This document shows positions 28,194-38,881 of a stretch of 64,000 nucleotides of DNA, in pieces. This stretch comes from Dysosmobacter welbionis (GTDB taxonomy: Bacteria; Bacillota; Clostridia; Oscillospirales; Oscillospiraceae): the NCBI RefSeq assembly GCF_005121165.3, contig NZ_CP034413.3, positions 496,001 through 560,000 of the forward strand, written 5' to 3'. Position numbers and translations under genes: made by a program. Numbering within the stretch: the first letter of the stretch is position 1; the number at the start of each line of letters is the position of its first letter. The notes under the pieces are model-generated. The model did no database searches, was not told the origin of the DNA, and saw only the letters and a program-made list of their open reading frames with translations.

Positions 28194-28994
28194 TTGACCA
28201 CCGTACATACGCTGGCAAGCGGTTCCTCCGGGAACGCGCTGCTGCTCTCCTGCGGGGAGAGCTATATTCTGCTGGATGCGGGCATTTCCTGCCGCCGCAT
28301 CACTGCCGCTTTGCGGGAGCTGGGCCTGGAGCTCGGAAGCCTCACGGCCATTCTCATCACGCACACCCACGCGGACCACATCTCCGGCCTGCAGACGCTG
28401 CTCAAGCGCTGCGCCGCCCCGGTTTTTACCACCGAGCGGGCCGCCCGGGAGCTATCCTGGCGGCTGCCCGGCGCAGAGACACGGCTGGACGCGCTGGACT
28501 TCGGCATCCCCCAGTCTATCGGAGAGTTTGCCGTGACGGCATTTCCCACATCCCATGACGCTCCCGGTTCCTGTGGTTTCCGGCTGGACGCCGCCGGCGG
28601 CGCCGTCGGTGTCCTGACGGATACCGGCTACGTCACCGACGAGGCTGCCGACATTCTGGAGGGCGTGGATCTGGCGGTGCTGGAGGCCAACCACGACATC
28701 GAGACCCTCCGCAGCGGGCCCTACCCCTACTATTTGAAACAGCGGATTCTGGGCGCACAAGGCCATCTCAGCAATGAGGATGCCGCCCGTTTTGCCGCCG
28801 TTCTGGCGCAGAGCGGCACATCAGAGATCATCCTGGCCCATCTGAGCCGGGAGAATAATACGCCCGCCATGGCGCAAACTGCCGTAGAACGGGCTCTCTC
28901 CGCCGCAGGTGTCTCGCCTCTGCTGTCTGTGGCTCCCAGGGACTGCCTGGGCCCAGCCCACACCGTGAGCAGGAGGTCCGTATGCAGAAGGTGA
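28194..28994 (+). CDS. yycJ: Metallo-beta-lactamase-fold hydrolase WalJ/YycJ
   Basis: This 266-residue protein has the metal-binding signature THTHADHISGL, a further His in TSHDAPGSCGF and Asp in LTDTGYVTDE, and late HLSREN, matching the YycJ (WalJ/VicX) family. YycJ homologues are reported to have 5'-to-3' exonuclease activity and to affect coordination of cell division. TTG 28194 follows GGAAGAGG by 8 nt and gives the usual N-terminus (TVHTLASGSSGNALL). The 3' end overlaps rlmH by 13 nt. Confidence 0.9.
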   Translation: MTTVHTLASGSSGNALLLSCGESYILLDAGISCRRITAALRELGLELGSLTAILITHTHADHISGLQTLLKRCAAPVFTTERAARELSWRLPGAETRLDALDFGIPQSIGEFAVTAFPTSHDAPGSCGFRLDAAGGAVGVLTDTGYVTDEAADILEGVDLAVLEANHDIETLRSGPYPYYLKQRILGAQGHLSNEDAARFAAVLAQSGTSEIILAHLSRENNTPAMAQTAVERALSAAGVSPLLSVAPRDCLGPAHTVSRRSVCRR

Positions 28995-29464
28995 CGATCC
29001 TGTGTGTCGGAAAGCTGAAGGAGAAATTTTATATAGACGCCGCGGCGGAGTACGTCAAGCGGCTGTCCCGCTTCTGTAAGCTGGAGCTGGTAGAACTGCC
29101 GGAGGAGCGGCTGCCGGAGGACCCCTCCCCCGCCCAGATCGAGGCGGCCCTTTTGAAGGAGGCTGCTGCCATCCGGGCCAAGCTCCCATCCGGCGCCGCC
29201 CTGATCGCTCTGTGCGTGGAGGGAGAGCCGCGGTCCAGCGAGGCGCTGGCCCGGCAGATGGCTGCCTGGGCCAGCCAGGGCGTGGGACATCTGGTGTTTC
29301 TCATCGGCGGGTCCTTTGGCCTGCACCCCTCCATCAAAGCAGAGGCCAGGCTGCGGCTCTCCATGTCTCCCATGACCTTCCCCCACCATCTGGCCCGGGT
29401 GATGGTGCTGGAACAGATCTACCGGGCGTATCAGATCAACGCAGGCACCAAATATCACAAGTAA
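28982..29464 (+). CDS. rlmH: 23S rRNA (pseudouridine1915-N3)-methyltransferase RlmH
   Basis: This 160-residue SPOUT methyltransferase starts KVTILCVGKLKEKF and has the conserved LIALCVEGEPRSSEALA, FLIGGSFGL and MTFPHHLARVMVLEQIYRAYQINAGTKYHK end, all diagnostic for RlmH. It methylates pseudouridine 1915 in helix 69 of 23S rRNA. It overlaps yycJ, as in many Firmicutes wal loci, where htrA is often between them; htrA is absent here. Confidence 0.96.
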   Translation: MQKVTILCVGKLKEKFYIDAAAEYVKRLSRFCKLELVELPEERLPEDPSPAQIEAALLKEAAAIRAKLPSGAALIALCVEGEPRSSEALARQMAAWASQGVGHLVFLIGGSFGLHPSIKAEARLRLSMSPMTFPHHLARVMVLEQIYRAYQINAGTKYHK

Positions 29465-29477
29465 AGGACGTGGAACT

Positions 29478-29786
29478 ATGACAGAACCGGCAAAGGACTT
29501 CTGGGCCCGGGCGGACCGGGACCTGCTGGACCGCTGGCCGAAAGACGAGGCAGGCGCACCGGAACCCGCCGCCAAGCTGGACATCCAGTGGGAGCTAGAC
29601 AGCCAGGCGGACATCACTGTGTCGTTTTTGGAAAGCTGCGGCATCCCCGCCTTCCAGAATGGGTCCCTGGGCAAGGTGCTGGGAGGCTTCGCCTCCCAGG
29701 GAGTAGAGATTTGGGTCCCCGCCTCCCAACTGGAGGAGGCCCAGGCGCTGCTGAACACCCCCGCGGAAATCCCGGAGCAGGACTAA
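29478..29786 (+). CDS. DUF2007-like small protein
   Basis: This 102-residue protein has a DUF2007-like core (DITVSFLESCGIPAFQNGSLGKVLGGFASQGVEIWVPASQLEEAQALL), a small alpha/beta fold sometimes called a putative signal-transducing protein. The function is unknown. It lies 13 nt after rlmH and ahead of the phospho-sugar mutase, so it is probably co-transcribed. Confidence 0.75.
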   Translation: MTEPAKDFWARADRDLLDRWPKDEAGAPEPAAKLDIQWELDSQADITVSFLESCGIPAFQNGSLGKVLGGFASQGVEIWVPASQLEEAQALLNTPAEIPEQD

Positions 29787-29832
29787 TGTCCCGCCTCCGT
29801 TCTCAATTTACACAACAGGAGGTATCTCTCGC

Positions 29833-31560
29833 ATGGATTTTATGAAGGAATATGAAAAGTGGCTGGCGAGTCCTGCCCTGTCCGACGCGGAGCGTGCGGA
29901 GCTGGAGAGCATCCGAAATGACCCCAAGGAGATTGAGAGCCGGTTCTACGGCCCGCTGGAGTTCGGCACCGCCGGCCTGCGGGGCATCATGGCCGTGGGC
30001 CTGCACAACATGAACATCCATGTGATCCGCTGGGCCACCCAGGGCTTTGCCCAGGTCATCTGCGCCGAGGGCGAGGAGGGCAAGCGCCGGGGCGTGGCCA
30101 TCTGTATGGACTGCCGGAACCACTCCATGGAGTTCGCCCGGGCGGCGGCGGAGGTCTGCGCCGCCAACGGTATCCATGTGCGGATCTTCGAGTCCCTCCG
30201 CCCCACGCCGGAGCTGAGCTTCGCCGTGCGGGAGTACCGCTGCCAGGCGGGCATCAATGTCACCGCCAGCCACAATCCGAAGGAGTACAATGGCTACAAG
30301 GTCTACTGGGAGGACGGCGCCCAGCTGCCCCCTCACCACGCCGACGCCATCGCCGCTGCTCTGGAACAGATCGACGTCTTCAATGGCATCCGGCGCATGG
30401 ACTTCGACGAGGCGGTGAAGGCCGGCCTCATTGAGACTATGGGGGAGGAGACGGACCGGAAGTTTATGGCCAACGTCACTGCCATGATTAACGACAAGGA
30501 AACCGTGGCCAAGGTGGCGGACACCTTCAAGCTGGTGTACACTCCCTTCCACGGCTGCGGCTACAAGCTGGTGCCGGAGGCATTGCGGACCCTGGGCATC
30601 AAGCACCTGATCTGTGAGCCCAAGCAGATGGTGATCGACGGCGACTTCCCCACCGTGGTCTCCCCCAACCCGGAGAACCCGGAGGGCTTCTATCTGGCCA
30701 TCGACCTGGCCCGGGAGAATGACGTGGACTTCATCCTGGGCACTGACCCGGACAGCGACCGGGTGGGCATCATGATCCGGAACCACAGCGGCGAGTACCG
30801 CCCCGTCACCGGAAATCAGACCGGCGTGTTGCTGCTGGACTACCTCATCGGCGCCATGCGCCGCTCCGGCAAAATGCCGGAGAAGCCCGTGGCCCTCAAG
30901 ACCATCGTCACCACGGAGATGGCCCGGAAGGTGGCTGAGTCCAACGGCGTCACCTGCTACGACACCTTCACTGGCTTCAAGTTCATGGCGGAGAAGAAGA
31001 ACGCCCTGGAGGCCGCCGGCGAAGGAAAGGTCATCTTCTCCTATGAGGAGAGCTACGGCTACATGCTGGGCGACTACGTCCGGGACAAGGACGCCGTCAC
31101 CGCCTCCATGCTGCTGACGGAGATGGCCGCCTGGTACGCCGCCCAGGGCATGACGCTGTTCGACGCCCTGGAGAAGCTATACGAGAAGTATGGTCACTAC
31201 GCCGAAAAGACCTACAACCTGGTGATGCCCGGCCTGGACGGTCTGAAGGATATGGCGCAGCTGATGAAGAATCTCCGGGAGAATCCCCCGGCGGAGATCT
31301 CCGGCGTGAAAGTCGTCACCCGGAAGGACTACACCGACGGGTCCGTGGTGGACTGCGCCACCGGTGCGAAGAGCGCCATGGAGCTCTCCGGCTCCAACGT
31401 GCTGCGGTTCGAGCTGGCGGACGGCACCACCATTCTGGTGCGACCCTCCGGCACGGAGCCCAAGATCAAGGTGTATATTCTGACCCAGGGCGCGGATTCT
31501 GCCGCCTGTGACGCCAATCTGGAGAAGTACGGCCAGTGGGTCAAGACGCTGCAAAAATAA
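29833..31560 (+). CDS. pgcA: Phospho-sugar mutase (alpha-phosphoglucomutase/phosphomannomutase)
   Basis: This 575-residue enzyme has the phosphoserine loop TASHNPKEYNGYKVYW, the metal loop GTDPDSDRVG, the sugar loop SYEESYGYMLGD and the phosphate-binding RPSGTEPKIKVY. The length fits the Firmicutes PgcA type that interconverts glucose-1-P and glucose-6-P for cell-envelope sugar synthesis. ATG 29833 has ACAGGAGG upstream. It is the last gene of the run and ends at a strong terminator. Confidence 0.92.
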   Translation: MDFMKEYEKWLASPALSDAERAELESIRNDPKEIESRFYGPLEFGTAGLRGIMAVGLHNMNIHVIRWATQGFAQVICAEGEEGKRRGVAICMDCRNHSMEFARAAAEVCAANGIHVRIFESLRPTPELSFAVREYRCQAGINVTASHNPKEYNGYKVYWEDGAQLPPHHADAIAAALEQIDVFNGIRRMDFDEAVKAGLIETMGEETDRKFMANVTAMINDKETVAKVADTFKLVYTPFHGCGYKLVPEALRTLGIKHLICEPKQMVIDGDFPTVVSPNPENPEGFYLAIDLARENDVDFILGTDPDSDRVGIMIRNHSGEYRPVTGNQTGVLLLDYLIGAMRRSGKMPEKPVALKTIVTTEMARKVAESNGVTCYDTFTGFKFMAEKKNALEAAGEGKVIFSYEESYGYMLGDYVRDKDAVTASMLLTEMAAWYAAQGMTLFDALEKLYEKYGHYAEKTYNLVMPGLDGLKDMAQLMKNLRENPPAEISGVKVVTRKDYTDGSVVDCATGAKSAMELSGSNVLRFELADGTTILVRPSGTEPKIKVYILTQGADSAACDANLEKYGQWVKTLQK

Positions 31561-31586
31561 GACGTCCCTTCTTAGTATCCAAACAA

Positions 31587-31622
31587 CGGCGCCCGTTCCT
31601 TTCGGAACGGGCGCCGCTTTTT
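31587..31622. terminator. Intrinsic terminator between convergent genes
   Basis: A 13-bp GC-rich stem (31587-31599 with 31604-31616), loop TTTC, then a T5 run at 31618-31622. It ends the wal-pgcA transcript. Confidence 0.85.
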
Positions 31623-31628
31623 GGGTTT

Positions 31629-32048
31629 TCAGAACCAGGCCGCCTGCTGCTCCCGGAACCGGGGCTCCGGGCCGTGGGCGTAGGGGTCGTAACGGCCCAG
31701 GTTGCAGCCGAACTCCTGGAGACGGGCGATCTGCCCCGTTGCCGTCCAGCGGACCAGGGTCATACCCTCGAACACCTCCCGGCGGCCGTCGTCCATCCGG
31801 TTGGCGAAGGTCCACTCCACCACCGTCTGGTCCCCCTTGTGGAAGAACTGGCGGATATCCCACCGCTCCACCGTGCCCCGGCGATTCCACTCGGTGAACC
31901 ACCAGGCGATCTTGTCCGCGCCGTGGTACTCCGGGCCCCAGCTCTCGATGTACACCGCGTCCGGGGCGAAAAGGTCCCGGATGCCGGTGTCCCGCTTGGT
32001 GAGCCACATGTCGAACCATTGGCAGATGGCCGCTTCCCGCTGTTCCAT
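31629..32048 (-). CDS. NTF2-like (SnoaL-type) protein
   Basis: This 139-residue protein has the NTF2/SnoaL pattern: an N-terminal helix (AICQWFDMWLTKRDTGIRDLFAPDAVYIESWGPEYHGADKI), mid strands (TVVEWTFANRMDDGRREVFEGMTLVRW) and a short tail. Close relatives are annotated as nuclear transport factor 2 family proteins of unknown role. No catalytic assignment is possible. It converges on pgcA and lies just after three small membrane paralogues on the same strand. Confidence 0.78.
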   Translation of the reverse strand: MEQREAAICQWFDMWLTKRDTGIRDLFAPDAVYIESWGPEYHGADKIAWWFTEWNRRGTVERWDIRQFFHKGDQTVVEWTFANRMDDGRREVFEGMTLVRWTATGQIARLQEFGCNLGRYDPYAHGPEPRFREQQAAWF

Positions 32049-32097
32049 CTGATTGCTCCTTTCCGCTGTATCTGCTCTTATCTATAAGCAAAATGAA

Positions 32098-32478
32098 TTA
32101 GGATGCGAGGATGTTCTGAACCTCCGCCAGCAGGGTCTCCCCGTCGTGCAGGGGATAGCCGTCCACCGCAAAGCGCCCCTGACTGCCCACCAGGATGACG
32201 GATTCCCCATTGGCACCCAGGAGCATGACGGTATCCGCTTCCAGAGGATATACCCCAACGGGATTCTTCCAGCGGAACCTAGAGGCCCCCCGCATTGTAG
32301 CCTCCAGGTCCGCCAGCTGCTCCGGCCGGAGCGACGCCGTCAAATCCCGTCCGTCCTGCCGGACCTCCAGCAGCTGGAAGTCCTCTCCCCCTGCCGGGGC
32401 GGGTAGCAGGAAGAAATAGCCAGCCAGGGCTGCCACGGCCACAACACATACCAGCAGAACTTTCCATGTTCTTTTCAT
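32098..32478 (-). CDS. Small membrane-anchored protein, paralogue 1 of 4
   Basis: This 126-residue protein has an N-terminal helix (KVLLVCVVAVAALAGYFFLL) and an extracytoplasmic domain of about 95 residues that ends VDGYPLHDGETLLAEVQNILA. The same head and tail pattern (KWKILLACVVAV; GYPIIDGEGLLKQVWALLP) occurs in the two genes upstream and in the gene at 51506. ATG 32478 has AAGGGGC upstream. The function is unknown; it looks like a lineage-specific envelope protein family. Confidence 0.7.
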   Translation of the reverse strand: MKRTWKVLLVCVVAVAALAGYFFLLPAPAGGEDFQLLEVRQDGRDLTASLRPEQLADLEATMRGASRFRWKNPVGVYPLEADTVMLLGANGESVILVGSQGRFAVDGYPLHDGETLLAEVQNILAS

Positions 32479-32494
32479 ATGCGCCCCTTCTTTG

Positions 32495-32913
32495 TCACTG
32501 CTCCGGCAACAGGGCCCAAAGCTGTTCCAGGAGTTCTTCGCCATTGATGAGGGGATACCGTCTGTCACCATCATAAATTACGGCGGTGTCCTCGTCCAGA
32601 TAGATATGCCATAGCCCCTCACTGTCTCTCCCGTTGATCTCCACACTGCTCTCCGAGAGCCATGGAGAGCAGCCAACACGGTACCCCCTCTTTCCGCGCC
32701 CAGCACCAGTCCCTTGATGGCGTCTAAAGTATCCTGATCGATCTGTTCCGTGATGTCCTCTAGTGTCTCCCCTGCTCTGATGAAGCTGATTTCAAAGTCC
32801 CCTCCCACCGCAGGGTAGTGCAGGACATACCGTGCGCAGATTCCCACAGTCATGGCCGCCACCGCTGCCACTACCACAACGCACGCCAGCAAAATTTTCC
32901 ATTTTCTTTTCAC
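32495..32913 (-). CDS. Small membrane-anchored protein, paralogue 2 of 4; single-base frameshift
   Basis: It starts at GTG 32913 (KRKWKILLACVVVVAAVAAM). The frame breaks at the C5 run 32684-32688 (G5 in the gene). Adding one base continues as AERGGYRVGCSPWLSESSVE and ends YPLINGEELLEQLWALLPEQ at 32495, matching paralogue 3 along its length (139 residues). The break is therefore probably an assembly indel. The family function is unknown. Confidence 0.7.
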
Positions 32914-32931
32914 AGGCGCATCCCTCCCCTG

Positions 32932-33342
32932 TCACGGCTCCGGCAGCAGGGCCCAGACCTGTTTCAGCAGCCCTTCGCCGTCAATAATGGGGTAGCCGCC
33001 CCTTTGTCCGTCGCAGAGTACGCAAGCTTCGCCGTCCAGCTCAAAGAACCAGGGTCCATGGCTGTCGACGCCTATGATCTGCACCGTGTCCTCCCGCAGC
33101 TGCCTTGGAAAGACGTTTCTGCGGTACCCCCTTCTCTCTGCTTGCCGAAGCAGGTCATTGAGGGCGTTACAGGTATTCTGGTCTATCTGACCGGTAATAT
33201 TCTCCAGCGTCTCTCCCACATTGATATACTGGACTTCGTAGTCCTCCCCTACCGCGGGGCGGGGAAGGAGATACCACGCCGCAGCACATGCTGCCGTCAC
33301 TGCCACGACGCACGCCAGCAGGATTTTCCACTTCTTTTTCAA
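32932..33342 (-). CDS. Small membrane-anchored protein, paralogue 3 of 4
   Basis: This 136-residue protein has an N-terminal helix (KKKWKILLACVVAVTAACAA) and an extracytoplasmic domain with YINVGETLENITGQIDQNTCNAL and the family tail GYPIIDGEGLLKQVWALLP. TTG 33342 is chosen because GAGGGGGCGG lies upstream and the resulting N-terminus matches its neighbour. It is the first of three tandem copies. Confidence 0.7.
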   Translation of the reverse strand: MKKKWKILLACVVAVTAACAAAWYLLPRPAVGEDYEVQYINVGETLENITGQIDQNTCNALNDLLRQAERRGYRRNVFPRQLREDTVQIIGVDSHGPWFFELDGEACVLCDGQRGGYPIIDGEGLLKQVWALLPEP

Positions 33343-33426
33343 GAGAACCGCCCCCTCTCTGGCTCCATCATAAAGGGACCGCCCTGGGCCTGTCAAGGCG
33401 GAACGCAGATTTTTCCAACGTTATTC

Positions 33427-33470
33427 TTGACATATGTTCAAAATCATATATAATGGGCATATGTTCAAAA
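33427..33470 (+). promoter_or_regulatory. Promoter with duplicated CATATGTTCAAAA operator
   Basis: TTGACA (33427-33432), a 16-nt spacer and TATAAT (33449-33454). Two identical 13-mers CATATGTTCAAAA lie at 33431-33443 (between the boxes) and 33458-33470 (just after the -10). They are 27 nt apart, so a bound protein would block RNA polymerase. They are likely sites for the DUF134 regulator encoded next. Confidence 0.7.
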
Positions 33471-33486
33471 CAAGGGAGGAACACCC

Positions 33487-33849
33487 ATGCCGCGCAGCGC
33501 CAAATGCCGCCGGGTCTGCCAGATGCCGGCCCACTGCCGCTTTGCTCCGGAACAGCCCGCCCACGGGGAGGCCGTGGAGCTGACAGTGGAGGAGTATGAG
33601 GCGGTGCGTCTGATGGATTACCTGGGCCTGAACCAGGAGGAGGCCTCCGCCCAGATGGGGGTGGCCCGGACTACCGTTCAGCGGATCTATGCCCAGGCCC
33701 GACAGAAGCTGGCGGTCTTTCTGGTGGAAGGCCGTCCGCTGCAGATCGGCGGCGGCAGCTACGCCCTCTGTCCCCAGGAAAGTTGCCGGGGCTTCAGCAG
33801 GCCCTGCGGCCGGTGTGCCTCCCAAGACGGAAAGGAAGCGTCCTCATGA
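33487..33849 (+). CDS. DUF134 (UPF0251) DNA-binding protein
   Basis: This 120-residue protein starts MPRSAKCRRVCQMPAHCRF and has the DUF134 core EAVELTVEEYEAVRLMDYLGLNQEEASAQMGVARTTVQRIYAQARQKLA, with a sigma-70 region-4-like HTH. Cysteines at both ends (CRRVC; CRGFSRPCGRC) may bind a metal or cluster. The family is usually paired with NifX/NafY-like proteins. The stop overlaps the next start (ATGA). It is probably autoregulated through the duplicated sites in its promoter. Confidence 0.88.
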   Translation: MPRSAKCRRVCQMPAHCRFAPEQPAHGEAVELTVEEYEAVRLMDYLGLNQEEASAQMGVARTTVQRIYAQARQKLAVFLVEGRPLQIGGGSYALCPQESCRGFSRPCGRCASQDGKEASS

Positions 33850-34253
33850 AAATCGCAGTCACCTATGAAAACGGCCAGGTGTTCCAGCACTTTGGCCACA
33901 CGGCACAGTTCAAGCTCTATGATGTGGAGAACGGCACCGTAGCCTCCTCCCAGGTGGTGGATACCAATGGCAGCGGACACGGGGCCCTGGCTGGCTTTTT
34001 GAAGGACCATCAGGTGGATGCCCTGATCTGCGGCGGCATCGGCGGTGGGGCCCAGATGGCGTTGGCGGAGGCAGGTATCCGGCTGTACGCCGGCTGCCAG
34101 GGCGACGCGGACACCCGGGTGGCAGAACTGCTGGCAGGCACGCTGGTCAGCGCCGATGCAGCCACCTGCGACCATCACCACGGTGAGGAGCACACCTGCG
34201 GCGACCACGGCTGCGGCCACCACGAGAGCGGCCATACCTGCGGCCACTGCTGA
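33846..34253 (+). CDS. NifX/NifB-type dinitrogenase iron-molybdenum cofactor-like protein with His/Cys tail
   Basis: This 135-residue protein has the cofactor-binding-like domain ([52 protein letters not shown]), then a 30-residue metal-rich tail with repeated HH, CG and GHxC elements ([20 protein letters not shown]). The domain binds Fe-S or metal clusters in nitrogenase systems, but family members are common in anaerobes without nitrogenase. It is translationally coupled to the DUF134 regulator. A metal storage or trafficking role is inferred. Confidence 0.85.
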   Translation: MKIAVTYENGQVFQHFGHTAQFKLYDVENGTVASSQVVDTNGSGHGALAGFLKDHQVDALICGGIGGGAQMALAEAGIRLYAGCQGDADTRVAELLAGTLVSADAATCDHHHGEEHTCGDHGCGHHESGHTCGHC

Positions 34254-34260
34254 GACCGGA

Positions 34261-34290
34261 CCGGGAGGGCGAAACGCCCTCCCGGTTTTT
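34261..34290 (+). terminator. Intrinsic terminator
   Basis: An 11-bp stem CCGGGAGGGCG/CGCCCTCCCGG followed by T5, directly after the NifX-like gene. Confidence 0.85.
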
Positions 34291-34390
34291 GTGCAGCACC
34301 TTTTGGAAATATGGGATTCCCTTTCTGCATAGGATGGGAACAGCGGACTTTGACACTTCGCCGGAAAGGATGATCCCCTTGGAGCAATAC

Positions 34391-35029
34391 ATGGAACAGC
34401 ATTATCCCTTCACCCTGCCGCCCCTGCCCTACGGCTATGACGCGCTGGCGCCGGAGCTGATCGAAAAAGTGCTGTATTTCCATCACGACAAGCACTTCGC
34501 CGCCTATGTGGACGCTCTGAACCAGCTGCTGGAGCGGACGCCCGCCTATCAGTCCTGGCCGCTTTGGAAGCTGTGCCTAAACTGGGAGGAACTGCCGGAT
34601 GGCCTGCGACAGGGCGTTCGGAACAACGCCGGAGGCGTCTTTAATCATGACCTGTATTTCCGCACCCTCCACCCCCTGCCGGTCTCCGCCCCGGACATGG
34701 CGCTGGAGGGCGCTGTGGTACGGGACTTCGGCGGCATGGCAGGTTTGAAGGAGGCCATGCGCAAGGCGGCCCTGGGGCAATTCGGCTCCGGCTGGGCCTG
34801 GCTATCCGCAGACGGCGAGGGGCACCTGGCTGTCCAAAAGACCGCAAACCAGGACACACCGCTGCCCCTGATCCCCTTGCTGTGTTGCGACGTATGGGAG
34901 CACGCCTACTATCTCCAATACCAGAATCGCCGGGCGGACTACTTCGAAGCCTGGTGGCGACTGGTGGACTGGCCTGAGGTCTCCCGGCTCTATACCGGCT
35001 GCCTGGCCTGCCGTCCGCCCCGGCCCTGA
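34391..35029 (+). CDS. sodA: Iron/manganese superoxide dismutase
   Basis: This 212-residue protein has the four metal ligands in their usual contexts: the first His region [12 protein letters not shown], the second His in FNHDLYF, and Asp and His in [20 protein letters not shown]. It also has FGSGWAWL. It converts superoxide to peroxide and oxygen. ATG 34391 follows TTGGAG; upstream in-frame ATGs have poorer spacing and would add residues foreign to the family. Metal choice (Fe or Mn) cannot be read from the sequence. Confidence 0.9.
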   Translation: MEQHYPFTLPPLPYGYDALAPELIEKVLYFHHDKHFAAYVDALNQLLERTPAYQSWPLWKLCLNWEELPDGLRQGVRNNAGGVFNHDLYFRTLHPLPVSAPDMALEGAVVRDFGGMAGLKEAMRKAALGQFGSGWAWLSADGEGHLAVQKTANQDTPLPLIPLLCCDVWEHAYYLQYQNRRADYFEAWWRLVDWPEVSRLYTGCLACRPPRP

Positions 35030-35043
35030 TGGAAGATTCCAGA

Positions 35044-35066
35044 GGCGGCGGCAATCGCCGCCGCTT
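35044..35066 (+). terminator. Hairpin terminator after superoxide dismutase
   Basis: The stem GGCGGCG/CGCCGCC with a 5-nt loop is followed by GCTTTT. Confidence 0.6.
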
Positions 35067-35090
35067 TTGGAAAACTCCAGAAAATAGGCG

Positions 35091-35119
35091 TTGACAACTG
35101 CTTCCTTTTCCGTTATGAT
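35091..35119 (+). promoter_or_regulatory. Promoter of the pyr operon
   Basis: TTGACA (35091-35096), a 17-nt spacer, TATGAT (35114-35119), 38 nt before pyrC. The leader is too short for a PyrR-type attenuator, so control must be at initiation or elsewhere. Confidence 0.8.
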
Positions 35120-35157
35120 AATATGTCGAATGAAGACGCAGAGGAAGGAGCGTACCC

Positions 35158-36470
35158 ATGAATTTCTTGCTGACCGGCGGGGCTGTTTTCCGGGATGGAA
35201 CTTTCCAGAATGTGGATGTTGCCATTTCCAAAGGCCGTATTGTTTCCGTTTCTCCCTCCCTTTCCCAGGAAGGTTTTTCCGTAATTGAATGTCAGGATCA
35301 AGTCATTGTTCCAGGTTTCGTTGATGTACATGTTCATCTTCGGGAGCCTGGATTTTCTTATAAGGAAACCATCGCCTCCGGCACGGCGGCGGCCGCCGCA
35401 GGAGGCTACACGGCGGTGTGCGCCATGCCCAACCTGAATCCGGTGCCGGACTCCCTGGAGCACCTGTGGCCGGAGCTGGACGCCATCGCCCGGGACGGCC
35501 GGGTGCGGGTGTATCCCTATGGGGCCATCACCCGGGGCGAAAAAGGCGCGGAGCTGGCGGACATGCCGGCTATGGAGCCCTTTGTCTGCGGCTTCTCCGA
35601 CGACGGGAAAGGCGTCCAGTCCGCCGACCAGATGCGCGATGCCATGGAACTCGCAAAACAGCTGGACAAGCCCATCACTGCCCACTGTGAGGACGAGTCC
35701 CTGCTGACTCCCGGCTGGTGCATCCACGACGGGGAGTGGGCGAAGCGGAACGGCTTCCCCGGCAACGCCCCTGAGAGCGAGTGGAAACAGGTGGAGCGGG
35801 ATCTGGAGCTGGTGCGGGAGACCGGCTGCCGGTACCACGTGTGCCATGTCTCCACCAAGGAGAGCGTGGCCCTCATCCGCAAGGCCAAGGCGGAGGGGCT
35901 GCCGGTATCCTGCGAGACCGGGCCCCACTACCTGATCCTCTGCGACGAGGACCTGATGGATGACGGCCGGTTCAAGATGAATCCCCCCATCCGCTCCGCC
36001 GCGGACCGGGATGCTTTGATCGAAGGGCTGCTGGACGGCACCATCGACTGCATCGCCACGGACCACGCCCCCCACAGCGCGGAGGAGAAGTCTAGGGGAC
36101 TCCGCAGCCTCAACGGCATCGTGGGGTTGGAGTGTGCCTTCCCGGTGCTGTATACGGAGCTGGTGGAGCCGGGCATCGTCCCCTTCGCCACGCTGCTGAA
36201 CGCCCTGTGCGTCAATCCCCGGCGGCTGTTCCGCCTGCCCGGCGGAAAGATCGAGGCGGGAGAGATCGCGGATCTGACCGTGCTGGATCTGAACCGGCCC
36301 CATGCCATCAACAGCGGTGCCTTCTTCTCCCGGGGCCGCTCCACGCCCTTTGACGGCTGGACCGTCACCGCCGGAGTGGACAAGACCATCTGCAACGGGA
36401 ATCTGGTGTACACCGCCAGCTCCCGCAACATCAATAAGACCCCCATTCCCCCCTGTCAGGAGGACTACCT

Positions 36471-36474
<4 letters not shown>
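35158..36474 (+). CDS. pyrC: Dihydroorotase PyrC
   Basis: This 438-residue protein is an amidohydrolase with the metal site VHVHLREPGFSYKETIASG, mid-chain His residues in ITAHCEDE and YHVCHVSTKES, and DHAPHSAEEKSRG. It cyclises carbamoyl-aspartate to dihydroorotate. ATG 35158 has GAGGAAGGAG upstream. The stop overlaps pyrK (ATGA). The first about 70 codons use many T-ending codons, unlike the G/C-ending rest. Confidence 0.95.
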
Positions 36475-38115
<1,641 letters not shown>

Positions 38116-38155
38116 ACGCTGTCACCGAGAAATTTACAGAAAGGACTGTTTGAAT

Positions 38156-38860
38156 ATGAGCGCAAAAGACGTCATCATCGCCCTGGACTTCCCCACCCGT
38201 GAGGAGACCCTCTCCTTCCTGGACCAGTTCCCCGCCGGGGAGAAGCCCTTTGTGAAGATCGGCATGGAGCTGTTCTATGCCGAGGGCCCCCAGGTGGTCC
38301 GGGACATCAAGGCCCGGGGCCACAAGATCTTCCTGGACCTGAAGCTCCACGACATCCCCAACACCGTGAAGCGGGCCATGGCGGTCCTCTCCCGACTGGA
38401 TGTGGATATGGTGAACCTCCACGCCGCCGGGACCTCTGAGATGATGCGGGCCGCCCTGGAGGGCCTGACTCGTCCCGACGGCACCCGCCCCCTGCTGATT
38501 GCCGTCACCCAGCTGACCTCCACCGACGCCGCCGCCTTGAAAAACGAGCTGCTGATCGACACCCCCATGGCAGAGACGGTGCTCTCCTACGCCAAGAACG
38601 CCGCCGCCAGCGGCCTGGACGGCGTGGTCTGCTCTCCTCTGGAGGCGGCTCTGGTCAAGGAGCGTTGCGGCGCGGACTTCCTGACCGTCACCCCCGGCAT
38701 CCGGTTCGCGGACAGTGCCGCCGGCGACCAGAAGCGGATCATGACCCCGGAGAAGGCGGGCAAGTCCGGCTGCGACTACATCGTGGTGGGCCGTCCCATC
38801 ACCCAGGCGGAGGACCCGGTGGCCGCTTATCGGAGAGCGGTCAAGGACTTTTGGGGCTGA
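38156..38860 (+). CDS. pyrF: Orotidine 5'-phosphate decarboxylase PyrF
   Basis: This 234-residue TIM barrel has the active-site series [49 protein letters not shown] and the phosphate loop [18 protein letters not shown]. It makes UMP from OMP. ATG 38156 has AGAAAGGA upstream. It lies 40 nt after pyrD. Confidence 0.95.
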   Translation: MSAKDVIIALDFPTREETLSFLDQFPAGEKPFVKIGMELFYAEGPQVVRDIKARGHKIFLDLKLHDIPNTVKRAMAVLSRLDVDMVNLHAAGTSEMMRAALEGLTRPDGTRPLLIAVTQLTSTDAAALKNELLIDTPMAETVLSYAKNAAASGLDGVVCSPLEAALVKERCGADFLTVTPGIRFADSAAGDQKRIMTPEKAGKSGCDYIVVGRPITQAEDPVAAYRRAVKDFWG

Positions 38861-38881
38861 GCGGAACGGGGGCACGTCTGC

